A stretch of DNA of 13,179 nt from Planctomycetota bacterium (GTDB lineage Bacteria > Planctomycetota > Phycisphaerae > FEN-1346 > JAACEH01): positions 1-13,179 of the forward strand of contig JAFGPY010000120.1 in NCBI GenBank assembly GCA_016935955.1, written 5' to 3'. The notes below the pieces were generated by a model that did not search any database, had not been told where the DNA came from, and saw only the letters and a program-made list of their open reading frames with translations. Both the position numbers and the translations under genes were made by a program. Below, in pieces: positions 1-6,334 of the stretch. Position 1 is the stretch's first letter; every line of letters starts with the position of its first letter.

Positions 1-54
1 CCGACCGACATGTCCACGCTGATCAACATCCTCAACGCCCTGCCGGTGTCATAG
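1..54 (+). CDS. C-terminal end of an upstream protein (5' truncated)
   Basis: Frame 1 is open from the window edge and stops at the TAG at 52-54. The 17 visible residues are PTDMSTLINILNALPVS. A short segment of the form D-M-S-x-L-I-x-I-L-N-A-L at the very C-terminus resembles the last helix of dockerin or EF-hand-like repeats that end many secreted planctomycete proteins. That resemblance is only suggestive at this length. The next gene starts 115 bases downstream with its own ribosome binding site, so the two need not be co-transcribed. Confidence 0.45.
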   Translation, partial: PTDMSTLINILNALPVS

Positions 55-127
55 GCGGGCCGCGGACGACAACAGGGGCCCTTGCCGCCGTCCGGCAAAA
101 GCCGCACGCCGTCGACGCCCCGATTGC

Positions 128-133
128 TACAAT
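128..133 (+). promoter_or_regulatory. Possible -10 element for the 169-1059 gene
   Basis: TACAAT lies 35 bases before the ATG and differs from TATAAT at one position. The bases 17 upstream (105-110, CACGCC) do not resemble a -35 box, so only half of a promoter is visible. A 6-bp inverted repeat (TTGCCG at 82-87, CGGCAA at 93-98) lies further upstream and may belong to the end of the previous transcript. Confidence 0.25.
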
Positions 134-168
134 GCAGGAGGTTCGGCTGGACGAAAGGGGGATGCGGC

Positions 169-1059
169 ATGAACCGAAAAACGGTGTGCGTGGCGTTGGC
201 CGTTGTCCTGGCGGCCGTGGCATGGCAGGCCCTGGGAGCCGATCCGGTCGAAGTGAATCCCGCGAAAGTCTGCCTGGTGGTGGAGTTGGGGCCGTCGCTT
301 CCGCTGCCGAAGTCTGGGGACGGCAAGCTGATCGGAGGCATGTACGGGCAGAGCGCCGAGTCCATTCTGAAGAATGCCACCGAAGCCATCAAGGGAGGCA
401 TGAGTTTCTTCGAGGTGGCCGAGGCCCAGAAGATCAAGGGTGCGGGCGAGGCTGCGGCCAAGGACGGTACGGCGTACCTGGTTCACGTGTTGCTGAAGGA
501 CCGCCGCGTCGACGTCTCCACGGGAGCCGCCAATCCCAGCTACATCCTGAAGGCCGATTGCACCATCTACCGCTCGCCGGCCATGAAGGGCGGCAACCCC
601 GAGGGAACCTGGGACCGATCTCCGACGCTGTCGTTCGAATGCAAGGGCTTCCAGATGGCGCGCCTCGGGGGCATCTCAGAATACACCAGCCTGGCCAACC
701 AGGTGCGCGGCATGCTGATGCGCGATGTTTGTCCCATCAAGGTCAAGGGCATGCGAACGCTCAAGGACAAGGCACAGATCGCCGTGGTGGCTACGAACAA
801 GACCACCAAGGACATCACCCAGGTGACGCTGTCGGTGCCGACCACGAACCCCTACATAACCGAGACGGCGACCGCCGCCGAAACGATCCCTGCGGGCGAG
901 CAAAGGACGCTGACGGTGGAGGTGTCGCTGCCGTACTCGCACGACGGCAAGACGACTCTCAAGCACAATCAGACCTACGTTTCGGGGGTCACGTTCGACA
1001 ACCGACAGGCCCCGGCGGCGCCAGGTGGGGCGGCCAGAGGCGGCCGGAGTTCCAGGTAA
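169..1059 (+). CDS. Exported protein of unknown function (296 aa)
   Basis: I do not recognise the family. The ATG at 169 is preferred over the upstream in-frame start at 82 because AAAGGGGGA (153-161) lies just before it. It also places a clean signal peptide at the N-terminus: MNRKT, a hydrophobic stretch at about 6-20, and a likely cleavage after ALGA (21-24). Residues 30-190 form a mixed domain with four cysteines (35, 131, 158, 188). Residues 200-278 look beta-rich and Ig-like, with short alternating hydrophobic strands such as QIAVVATN and RTLTVEVSLP. The C-terminus is a low-complexity Pro/Ala/Gly/Arg tail. It is probably periplasmic or surface-located. It converges on the pilin operon with 40 bases between the two stop codons, so it is not part of that operon. 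No catalytic motif was seen. Confidence 0.75.
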   Translation: MNRKTVCVALAVVLAAVAWQALGADPVEVNPAKVCLVVELGPSLPLPKSGDGKLIGGMYGQSAESILKNATEAIKGGMSFFEVAEAQKIKGAGEAAAKDGTAYLVHVLLKDRRVDVSTGAANPSYILKADCTIYRSPAMKGGNPEGTWDRSPTLSFECKGFQMARLGGISEYTSLANQVRGMLMRDVCPIKVKGMRTLKDKAQIAVVATNKTTKDITQVTLSVPTTNPYITETATAAETIPAGEQRTLTVEVSLPYSHDGKTTLKHNQTYVSGVTFDNRQAPAAPGGAARGGRSSR

Positions 1060-1074
1060 ACGCAAAGGAACAAC

Positions 1075-1097
1075 GTTCGCGGCCGCATGAAGCGAAC
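1075..1097 (-). terminator. Weak terminator candidate between convergent genes
   Basis: GTTCGC (1075-1080) and GCGAAC (1092-1097) form a 6-bp stem with an 11-base loop, in the 40-base gap between convergent stop codons. On the minus strand the stem is followed by GTTGTTCCTTTG, a broken T-rich stretch, so it would best serve the pilin operon. The stem is short and the T tract imperfect. Confidence 0.35.
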
Positions 1098-1099
1098 CG

Positions 1100-1588
1100 T
1101 CATGGGGGCGGTGCGGTCTCGGCGTCCGACGGCGATTGCTCATTCCATGATACGACGCTCAACCTGCGGTCCGTCGCATGGCGTGCCACTGCCGCCACCA
1201 CGGTGGCCCGTCCCGTGAGCCGCTCAACATCTTCGTCGCCTTCCCACACGGCTTCGGACGTGATCTGCAATCGCTCGGCTTCCGCATCCTCGATGGCGAC
1301 CTCCACACGGCAATGGTTGCTGCCGGTGACGAACCGGCTCTGCGCTGCATCAAGCGTTCCCTTGGCGGCAACGAGGCGACCCAGGGCCTCCTCGACGCCC
1401 GCCTCGGCCGCCCAGCGGGCCGACTCCTGTCGCGAGGCCAGCGCTCGCCGGTTCATCGTCAGGGACGCCGTGGCGAAGAACACGCCCACGAAAACGGCCA
1501 GGCACGCGATCAGGCCCACCACAATCATCAGCGTGTAGCCGCGGCGGGTCGTCCTGCGTCCACAGATGCGATGAGGCGATATGCTCAT
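1100..1588 (-). CDS. GspK/PilX-like minor pilin (162 aa)
   Basis: Last gene of the secretion/pilus operon. The N-terminus is a class III prepilin signal: a basic leader, then RRG at 15-17, then a hydrophobic helix (YTLMIVVGLIACLAVFVG from residue 18). Cleavage is expected after G17. The usual Glu at mature position 5 is replaced by Ile22. This is characteristic of GspK-type minor pseudopilins, which sit at the tip and need not pair with a preceding subunit. The motif AAEAGVEEAL just after the helix is typical of PilX/GspK-like proteins. The protein is much shorter than classical GspK (about 300 aa), so PilX-like is an equally good label. The ATG at 1588 overlaps the previous gene's stop as ATGA and has a strong AAGGAGG (1595-1601) six bases upstream. 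Confidence 0.8.
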   Translation of the reverse strand: MSISPHRICGRRTTRRGYTLMIVVGLIACLAVFVGVFFATASLTMNRRALASRQESARWAAEAGVEEALGRLVAAKGTLDAAQSRFVTGSNHCRVEVAIEDAEAERLQITSEAVWEGDEDVERLTGRATVVAAVARHATDRRLSVVSWNEQSPSDAETAPPP

Positions 1589-2121
1589 GGTGCGCCTCCT
1601 TCGCTTGCCGGCCTTTCGATCCGCGAGTCATAGACCCGACACAGAACCGTGGCGGGCAACCGCACTGACCCGTCCTCACAGGCCGCCACGTGGACCTCGA
1701 CGGCGACGGCGCACGAGGTTGTCGCGGCGGCCGACTCGTCGCGGGCGAACACCACGCGCTCGACGTCCGGCAGGACGAATCGCTCCGTGTCCTCGCCGAA
1801 TCGCCGAGTCAGTGACGCCGGGCGAAAACCGTCCTCGTCGCCGGCCGCAAACTGCCATGTGACTGTCGTGCCGCCGTCAAGCTCCATCGCGAGCGTGTCG
1901 CCAGTCCCGCCTTCGCCGCAACGAAGGGCGGACGCGCTATGGACGTCAGCGGCCAGACGGCCGAAGGCACACTCTGCGGCCGCCCCCATGTCGCACGCCT
2001 CGACGAACAAGTCGGTGCTGCGAACGGTCTCAAGGAAGATGACCACGGCCGGCCCAACCACGGCTGTGCCCACCACCATGACGACCATCAGTTCCAGAAG
2101 CGTGAACGCCCGTGGCTTCAC
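1585..2121 (-). CDS. GspJ/PilW-like minor pilin (178 aa)
   Basis: Prepilin-like protein. It has a very short basic leader (residues 1-5, MKPRA), then FTLLELMVVMVVGTAVVG, the classical pilin N-terminal helix, with Glu at mature position 5 (residue 10). Ala rather than Gly occupies the -1 position of the cleavage site, which prepilin peptidases can tolerate but is less usual. The globular part is beta-rich and ends with CRVYDSRIE, compatible with GspJ-type pseudopilins. The start is the GTG at 2121, whose bases overlap the preceding stop (GTGA), with GGGAGGG at 2128-2134. The long open frame upstream to 2628 is a shadow of the neighbouring gene. In type II systems GspJ joins GspI and GspK in a tip complex, and the gene order here matches that. 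Confidence 0.8.
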   Translation of the reverse strand: MKPRAFTLLELMVVMVVGTAVVGPAVVIFLETVRSTDLFVEACDMGAAAECAFGRLAADVHSASALRCGEGGTGDTLAMELDGGTTVTWQFAAGDEDGFRPASLTRRFGEDTERFVLPDVERVVFARDESAAATTSCAVAVEVHVAACEDGSVRLPATVLCRVYDSRIERPASEGGAP

Positions 2122-2546
2122 GGCGTGCCCTCCCATTGCCGCGCGGCCCTCAGCAGTTCGATCTCCCCGCGTCGCAGACACGTGCCCTCGTCGTCCAGGA
2201 GTTCGGCCGCCACGGTGACCGTCAGCAGGCCGGGCCTCCGCGGCGACTCGGCGACGCGCGTGGTCAGGCGGCAATGCAGCACTCCGCTCGACAGGTCGCT
2301 CGTGGTTTCGCGATCGAGCGACGCGACGTGATCGTAGTCGGCAACGCGAAGCCGTTCGGCCCGGCTGGTCATGGCCGACCGCGCCTCCAGCCAGGCGCGT
2401 TCGGTTACGCGGAATTCCCGCACGCCGTTGGCCACGTAGAGCACCATGGTCATCAGGACGCCCAGCAGTATCACCGTCGCCATGGCCTCCATCAGGAGGT
2501 AGCCTCGGCAGTGCGTGCGGCTCGGTCGTGCGACGTGTCGGACCAT
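2118..2546 (-). CDS. GspI/PilV-like minor pilin (142 aa)
   Basis: Prepilin-like protein. Its basic leader ends in CRG (13-15), followed by YLLMEAMATVILLGVLMTMV. Cleavage is expected after G15, and Glu20 is then mature position 5, the residue that normally contacts the next subunit's N-terminus. The rest is a small domain of predicted beta strands with few markers. Placement directly before GspJ-like and GspK-like genes makes GspI/PilV the best guess. Two in-frame ATGs exist, at 2552 and 2546. The first abuts GGGGAG (2553-2558) with no spacer, while the second has the ideal six-base spacing, so 2546 is chosen. The 2552 start would overlap the preceding stop as ATGA and remains possible. Confidence 0.75.
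   Translation of the reverse strand: MVRHVARPSRTHCRGYLLMEAMATVILLGVLMTMVLYVANGVREFRVTERAWLEARSAMTSRAERLRVADYDHVASLDRETTSDLSSGVLHCRLTTRVAESPRRPGLLTVTVAAELLDDEGTCLRRGEIELLRAARQWEGTP
2128..2134 (-). promoter_or_regulatory. Ribosome binding site deciding the GTG start at 2121
   Basis: GGGAGGG on the minus strand ends six bases before the GTG at 2121. It supports that GTG over the ATG at 2136, which lies upstream of this site and has no comparable site of its own. Confidence 0.6.
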
Positions 2547-2548
2547 CG

Positions 2549-3670
2549 TCATCTCCCCATGGCTCCGGTAACGGCGGCGCGCCAGACGTAGACCCAGGCC
2601 AGGGCCTGCAGCGAAGCGAACAGGGCAATCAGCACAATGCCCGACACCTGCACGAAGTGAAACAGGAACTCCTTGAGCTTCTCGCTCTGGGCCTCGTACT
2701 GCTCGGCAGCAACACCGAGGGCCAAGGGCAGGTTGCCCGCCGCTTCACCCGTGGCCAGCGTCCAGAGGAAGTGCCGCGGGAAGCCTCCTGCAGCCGCAAA
2801 CGATGCGGCCAGCGACGCTTGGCCCTCGCGGTGCGCCTCGGCGACGCGCGCCAGTTGCCGCCGCATGACCACGTTCAGTTGCAGCTCGGCCGCCTGATCG
2901 AGAGCCTCGGTGTCCGTGGCGCCGGCCTCCAGGGCCAGGGCCATTTGCCGCGACGCCGCGGCCAGGCCCATCGCCCGTTCGCTGCCTCGCCAGCCGGGCA
3001 ATGTCCAGCGAATCCGGTCCAGCACGTTGGCCAGCAGCCCCTTGCCGCTGGAGGCGCGTCCCTTGGCCATGAGCGGCAACGACAACACGATGGCCGCGAT
3101 GCCCACGACCGCGAGCAGTCCCACCAGCGAACTCAGCGAACCGCCGACAAGGGTGGCCACCGGATTCCAGGAGGCCCCGAAGTCATCGAGAATCCTTCGG
3201 TAGCGCGGGTAGAAGAAGGAGCCATGAAGGGTGGCGAACACCGTGGCGCAGGCCGCAAGCAGGGTCAGATAGAGAATCGGCGCGAACCACCCGGCGTGCC
3301 GCACGGCGCGGTGCTCCTGCGTCTTCACGGCCGCCCGCAGCGACTCCTTCAGACGACCACATCGCAGGCCCGCACCGACCTGCGAGACAACCAGCGGCGG
3401 CATCACCGAACTGCACCGGCCAAGCGCTTCGTCCAGGGGGAATCCGTCGGCCAGGTCGCTCGTCAGCCGCCGCATCATCGGACGTTCCCACAGGCTGGCT
3501 TCGTCCAGGGCGTAGACCAGCACCTGAAGCAGCGGCAAGTCCAGCTCGACGGTGTCGGCCACGATGGACAGGACGCGGTCGGCCGCGCGCCGCCGCGAGG
3601 CGATTATCGACAGGTAGATCACGTAGAGGATCAACCCGAAGGCGATGTACAACACCGGTATGAGGATCAT
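2549..3670 (-). CDS. Divergent second GspF/PilC-like platform protein (373 aa)
   Basis: Inner-membrane protein of the type II secretion F superfamily, following directly on a more canonical GspF. It begins with a membrane helix (about 4-22), which the first paralog lacks. A first cytoplasmic helical domain follows (about 30-125, with LGRCSSVMPPLVVSQVGAG in the place of the usual 'P..y..li.aGe..G' element). Then come helices near 129-148 and 172-200, a second cytoplasmic domain (about 230-330, ending in FLWTLATGEAAGNLPLAL, which keeps the G-E-x-x-G-x-L signature) and a last helix near 340-362. It presumably pairs with the ATPase and the first GspF as part of the assembly platform. The ATG at 3670 follows the previous stop by 13 bases, and its ribosome binding site is weak (AGGCGAG). 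Sequence similarity to the first paralog is low outside the signature elements. Confidence 0.8.
   Translation of the reverse strand: MILIPVLYIAFGLILYVIYLSIIASRRRAADRVLSIVADTVELDLPLLQVLVYALDEASLWERPMMRRLTSDLADGFPLDEALGRCSSVMPPLVVSQVGAGLRCGRLKESLRAAVKTQEHRAVRHAGWFAPILYLTLLAACATVFATLHGSFFYPRYRRILDDFGASWNPVATLVGGSLSSLVGLLAVVGIAAIVLSLPLMAKGRASSGKGLLANVLDRIRWTLPGWRGSERAMGLAAASRQMALALEAGATDTEALDQAAELQLNVVMRRQLARVAEAHREGQASLAASFAAAGGFPRHFLWTLATGEAAGNLPLALGVAAEQYEAQSEKLKEFLFHFVQVSGIVLIALFASLQALAWVYVWRAAVTGAMGR
2553..2558 (-). promoter_or_regulatory. Ribosome binding site favouring the ATG at 2546
   Basis: GGGGAG lies immediately before the ATG at 2552 but six bases before the ATG at 2546. The spacing favours the second start. 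Confidence 0.5.
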
Positions 3671-3683
3671 GACGTCTCGCCTG

Positions 3684-4892
3684 TCAGAATGAGCGGAACT
3701 GCTGAATGAGTCTGATCAGCGGCCACAGGACCGCCATGGCCGACGAGCCGACGACCAGGCCGGCGATCGCAATGCCCGCCAGCGGCAGGACCACGCGGGC
3801 CAGGGCCAGGGCCCGTTGCCCCTGGCGTCGGTACATCTCGGCAATGCCCTCGAGAACGTGCGGCAGATCGCCCCTGGCTTCGCCGATGTTCACCGAGCAG
3901 ACGAGAATCCGCGGCACGGCCCGCTGCTTCTCCAGCGCCTCGCGCAGCGGCGTGCCGCTCTCGATTTCCGTCGTGGCCCGCAGCAGCCCCTCGCGCAGCC
4001 GTTCGGAGGTCGTCGTTCGCGCCGCCATCCGCAGCGCCTCGGGCAGCGTCAACTCGATCCTCAGGAACATCGCCAGGGCCGAGCAAAGCTGTCCCGCGGT
4101 GTTGATCCGGCGGATGCGACGGTAGTAGGGCACCAGCCCCAGCAGGGCCTGGCGAACCCGTCGGCCTCGCCGCGTGCCGCCGAAGGCCAGAAGCAGCAGG
4201 GCCGTCAGACCGATCGCTCCCAGCACCACGGCCAGAATCAGCGGCACCATGTCGGCCAGCCTAAAGAATACTGCCAACGGGCCGGTCATTGTCACGTTGA
4301 ACTGCGAGTAGACCTTCAGGGCGATCGGGCGAAGGAACACCGACGACGCCACGGCAATCGCCAGGGCGAAGCCCATGACGACCGCCGGGTAGGTGAAGGC
4401 GTCGACCATCTGGCGGCGAAACTCTTCCTGCAGAGTCAGCCGCTGGTTGATCAGCAGGAGCAGCTCGGGGAGGTTCCCCGCCTGGAGTCCGGCCCGAACC
4501 AGTTCGACGTACGTCGGCGGCAGGAGGTCGCCATGGCGAGCCATGGCGTCGGCGAGCGGCACACCGTCGCGGACCTCGTCGGCCACGGTCTCCAGGGCCT
4601 CCCGGAGTTGCCCCTTGCGCATCTGGCGGACGAGTTCCTTGAGGGCCCTGTCCAGGGGGATGCCCGCGCGGGCCATGGCCGCAAGCTGGTTGTTGAACTC
4701 GATCAGGTCGTCCAGCCGCACGCGGCCGGATCGCAGGCGAAGCCGCCCCTGGTCGTCGCCGAGTTCGACGTGCCCCTGGACGATCCCCATGTCGCGGAGC
4801 TTGCCGGAAGCCTCGGTCAGGGATGTCGCGTCGAGTGTGCCGCTGACGAGTTGGCCGCCGGGATCGACTCCCTGATAGCGATAGAGCGCCAC
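3684..4892 (-). CDS. gspF: GspF/PilC inner-membrane platform protein (402 aa)
   Basis: Recognisable type II secretion / type IV pilus platform protein of normal family length. It starts with the MALYRYQGVDPGG-type N-terminus seen in GspF/PilC. The first F domain spans about 62-185 (LIEFNNQLAAMARAGIPLDRAL, then ELVRAGLQAGNLPELL). Membrane helices lie at about 168-190 and 215-237. The second F domain spans about 262-360 (INTAGQLCSALAMFLRIELT, then VNIGEARGDLPHVLEGIA), and a final helix lies at about 365-392. Such proteins sit in the inner membrane and couple the cytoplasmic ATPase to pilin polymerisation. The start is the GTG at 4892, with AGGAG (4899-4903) six bases upstream, embedded in the ATPase gene's stop region. 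Translation is therefore likely coupled to the ATPase. Confidence 0.92.
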   Translation of the reverse strand: MALYRYQGVDPGGQLVSGTLDATSLTEASGKLRDMGIVQGHVELGDDQGRLRLRSGRVRLDDLIEFNNQLAAMARAGIPLDRALKELVRQMRKGQLREALETVADEVRDGVPLADAMARHGDLLPPTYVELVRAGLQAGNLPELLLLINQRLTLQEEFRRQMVDAFTYPAVVMGFALAIAVASSVFLRPIALKVYSQFNVTMTGPLAVFFRLADMVPLILAVVLGAIGLTALLLLAFGGTRRGRRVRQALLGLVPYYRRIRRINTAGQLCSALAMFLRIELTLPEALRMAARTTTSERLREGLLRATTEIESGTPLREALEKQRAVPRILVCSVNIGEARGDLPHVLEGIAEMYRRQGQRALALARVVLPLAGIAIAGLVVGSSAMAVLWPLIRLIQQFRSF

Positions 4893-4901
4893 GCGATTCT
4901 C

Positions 4902-6059
4902 CTATTGATCGGCCAGAACGCGGTCCACTTCCTCGCCGGTGGTCAGACCGGCCTGCACGGCGAGTCGCCCGCGCTGGGCCAGGGTGACCATGCCCTGCTG
5001 CAGGGCCACCTGCTGGAGGTCCTGCCGACGCACGTGACGACGGATGCCCTCGGCCAGTTCCGGCCCCATCGAGACGTACTCGGCCAGCAGCAGCCGCCCA
5101 CTGAACCCGGTCCGGCGACAGCGGTCGCATCCGCTGCCGGCGCACGCCGCGCACAGCCGTCGCGGCAACCGCTGGGCCAGCACGGCCGCAACCGCCCCGG
5201 TGACCTGGTACGGCTCGATGCCCATGTCGAGGAGGCGGCTGAAGACGCCGCACGTGCTGCCGGCGTGAATCGTGCTGATGACCAGGTGGCCCGAGAGTCC
5301 CGCGGCAATGGCCGCCCGGGCCGTCTCGCGGTCACGTATCTCGCCGACCACGATCACGTTCGGGTCCTGCCGCAACAGGCTGCGCAGGGCCCGCGCGAAG
5401 TCCAGTCCTGCGGCCTCGTTGACGGTCGTCTGCGTGACGCCCTCGAGCGCCATCTCGATCGGGTCTTCGATGGTGATGATGCTGCGCTGCGCGCGGCGAG
5501 CGGCGTCGGTGCGACGCATGTGCCGCAACAGGGCGTAGATCGTCGTCGTCTTGCCCGAACCCGCGGGGCCCGTCAGCAGGATGACGCCTTCGGGTCGCGC
5601 CGCCGCGGCCGAGAGGAGGTCCAGGATGTCGCCTGGCAGCCCGAGGTCCGCCAGTTCGATGTCTTTGTGCGAGGAGTCGAAGACACGGACGGCCACGCGG
5701 TCGCCGTGCGGCGTGGGATAAATGGCCGCGCGGAAATCGAGGTCCGCGCCGAAGGAGTTTGCCGGGATGCGCCCCTCCTGCGGCAGGTCGTGACGGTAGG
5801 TCAGCAGTCCGGCCAGCACCTTGATGCGATTGACCACGTTGGGCAGGGCCTCGCGCGGCCCGCCGGCCAGCGGCACGATCACTCCGTCGAGGCGGACGTT
5901 CACTTCGAATCGGTCGGCGCGAGGTTCGAGGATCAGGTCGCTGGCCCCCATGGCCAAGGCCCGGCGGATCAGCAGTTCGACGGCTGCCGTGGCGTCAACG
6001 GAACCCCGGGCCAGCAGACGGTCCAGTTCGTCCTGAACGTGTTCCCCCTGGGCAGACAA
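4902..6059 (-). CDS. gspE: GspE/PilB-family secretion/pilus assembly ATPase, short form (385 aa)
   Basis: First gene of the operon. The cytoplasmic ATPase powers pilin assembly or secretion. Visible motifs are ASDLILEP (39-46, the usual ASDIHIEP), Walker A GPAGSGKT (164-171), Asp box ITIEDPIE (195-202), Walker B NVIVVGEIRD (234-243), and His box GHLVISTIHAGST (257-269). Four cysteines at 303, 306, 311 and 314 form the CxxC-CxxC zinc element of GspE/PilB. All catalytic parts are intact. The protein is short for the family (usually about 500-570 aa) because the N-terminal domain that docks to GspL or binds c-di-GMP is missing. No ATG fits. The TTG at 6059 is chosen because GGAGG (6066-6070) sits six bases upstream and family similarity begins soon after. 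The 62 further open codons up to 6245 look non-coding. Confidence 0.92.
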   Translation of the reverse strand: MSAQGEHVQDELDRLLARGSVDATAAVELLIRRALAMGASDLILEPRADRFEVNVRLDGVIVPLAGGPREALPNVVNRIKVLAGLLTYRHDLPQEGRIPANSFGADLDFRAAIYPTPHGDRVAVRVFDSSHKDIELADLGLPGDILDLLSAAAARPEGVILLTGPAGSGKTTTIYALLRHMRRTDAARRAQRSIITIEDPIEMALEGVTQTTVNEAAGLDFARALRSLLRQDPNVIVVGEIRDRETARAAIAAGLSGHLVISTIHAGSTCGVFSRLLDMGIEPYQVTGAVAAVLAQRLPRRLCAACAGSGCDRCRRTGFSGRLLLAEYVSMGPELAEGIRRHVRRQDLQQVALQQGMVTLAQRGRLAVQAGLTTGEEVDRVLADQ

Positions 6060-6065
6060 GGCGAG

Positions 6066-6070
6066 CCTCC
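6066..6070 (-). promoter_or_regulatory. Ribosome binding site deciding the TTG start of the ATPase
   Basis: GGAGG on the minus strand, six bases before TTG at 6059. It is the main reason to place the ATPase start here, since no nearby in-frame ATG precedes the conserved region. Confidence 0.65.
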
Positions 6071-6144
6071 ACCATGGTCGATGTCTGTAGCTTCTGCGAC
6101 GTGTTATGGATTCCCGTCGAACTGCATTCTGACAAATTGGCCGC

Positions 6145-6168
6145 GGCACGGCAAGGAATTCCCGTGCC
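6145..6168 (-). promoter_or_regulatory. Operator-like inverted repeat upstream of the pilus operon
   Basis: GGCACGG (6145-6151) and CCGTGCC (6162-6168) are perfect 7-bp arms around a 10-base centre that overlaps the palindrome GGAATTCC (6155-6162). The site lies 86 bases before the ATPase start. TTGTCA (6135-6130, minus strand) lies just downstream. CATAAC (6108-6103) could serve as a -10 but is 21 bases away, so no convincing promoter is seen. A regulator-binding role is inference. Confidence 0.35.
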
Positions 6169-6271
6169 CTCGGCGTTCGCGCAACGCGGCACAGGCGACA
6201 CCGGTTCCACGGGCGTCTACAGGACAGACGGCCAGGCGGTCGCAACGCTTCCGCTGATTCGCATGAACAAA

Positions 6272-6309
6272 GCCCTGGCCGCCGAGTGATCTGCCCGGGC
6301 GGCCAGGGC
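6272..6309 (-). terminator. Rho-independent terminator of the dehydrogenase gene
   Basis: A perfect 12-bp inverted repeat (GCCCTGGCCGCC at 6272-6283, GGCGGCCAGGGC at 6298-6309) with a 14-base loop. Read on the minus strand it is followed by TTTGTT. It lies 25 bases after the dehydrogenase stop codon and insulates the pilus operon from upstream transcription. Confidence 0.75.
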
Positions 6310-6334
6310 CTGGAGATGGTGATGATCGCTGGCG

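Noticed and set aside
82..98. Short inverted repeat TTGCCG / CGGCAA as a terminator of the first gene
   Set aside because: Only six pairs, and on the plus strand it is followed by A residues rather than T residues, so it does not fit a terminator for that gene.
2122..2628. Upstream extension of the GspJ-like frame
   Set aside because: It overlaps the GspI-like gene in another frame. A GTG with a strong ribosome binding site directly before the prepilin leader explains the start.
3816..6257. 813-codon open frame on the plus strand
   Set aside because: It lies wholly antisense to the ATPase and GspF genes, which have complete family motifs. Long antisense frames are common at this GC content. 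Its translation is Gln/Arg/His-rich with no recognisable domain.
6074..6289. 71-codon plus-strand frame between the ATPase and dehydrogenase genes
   Set aside because: No ribosome binding site, no recognisable domain, and it ends inside the loop of the dehydrogenase terminator. More likely upstream regulatory sequence of the pilus operon.
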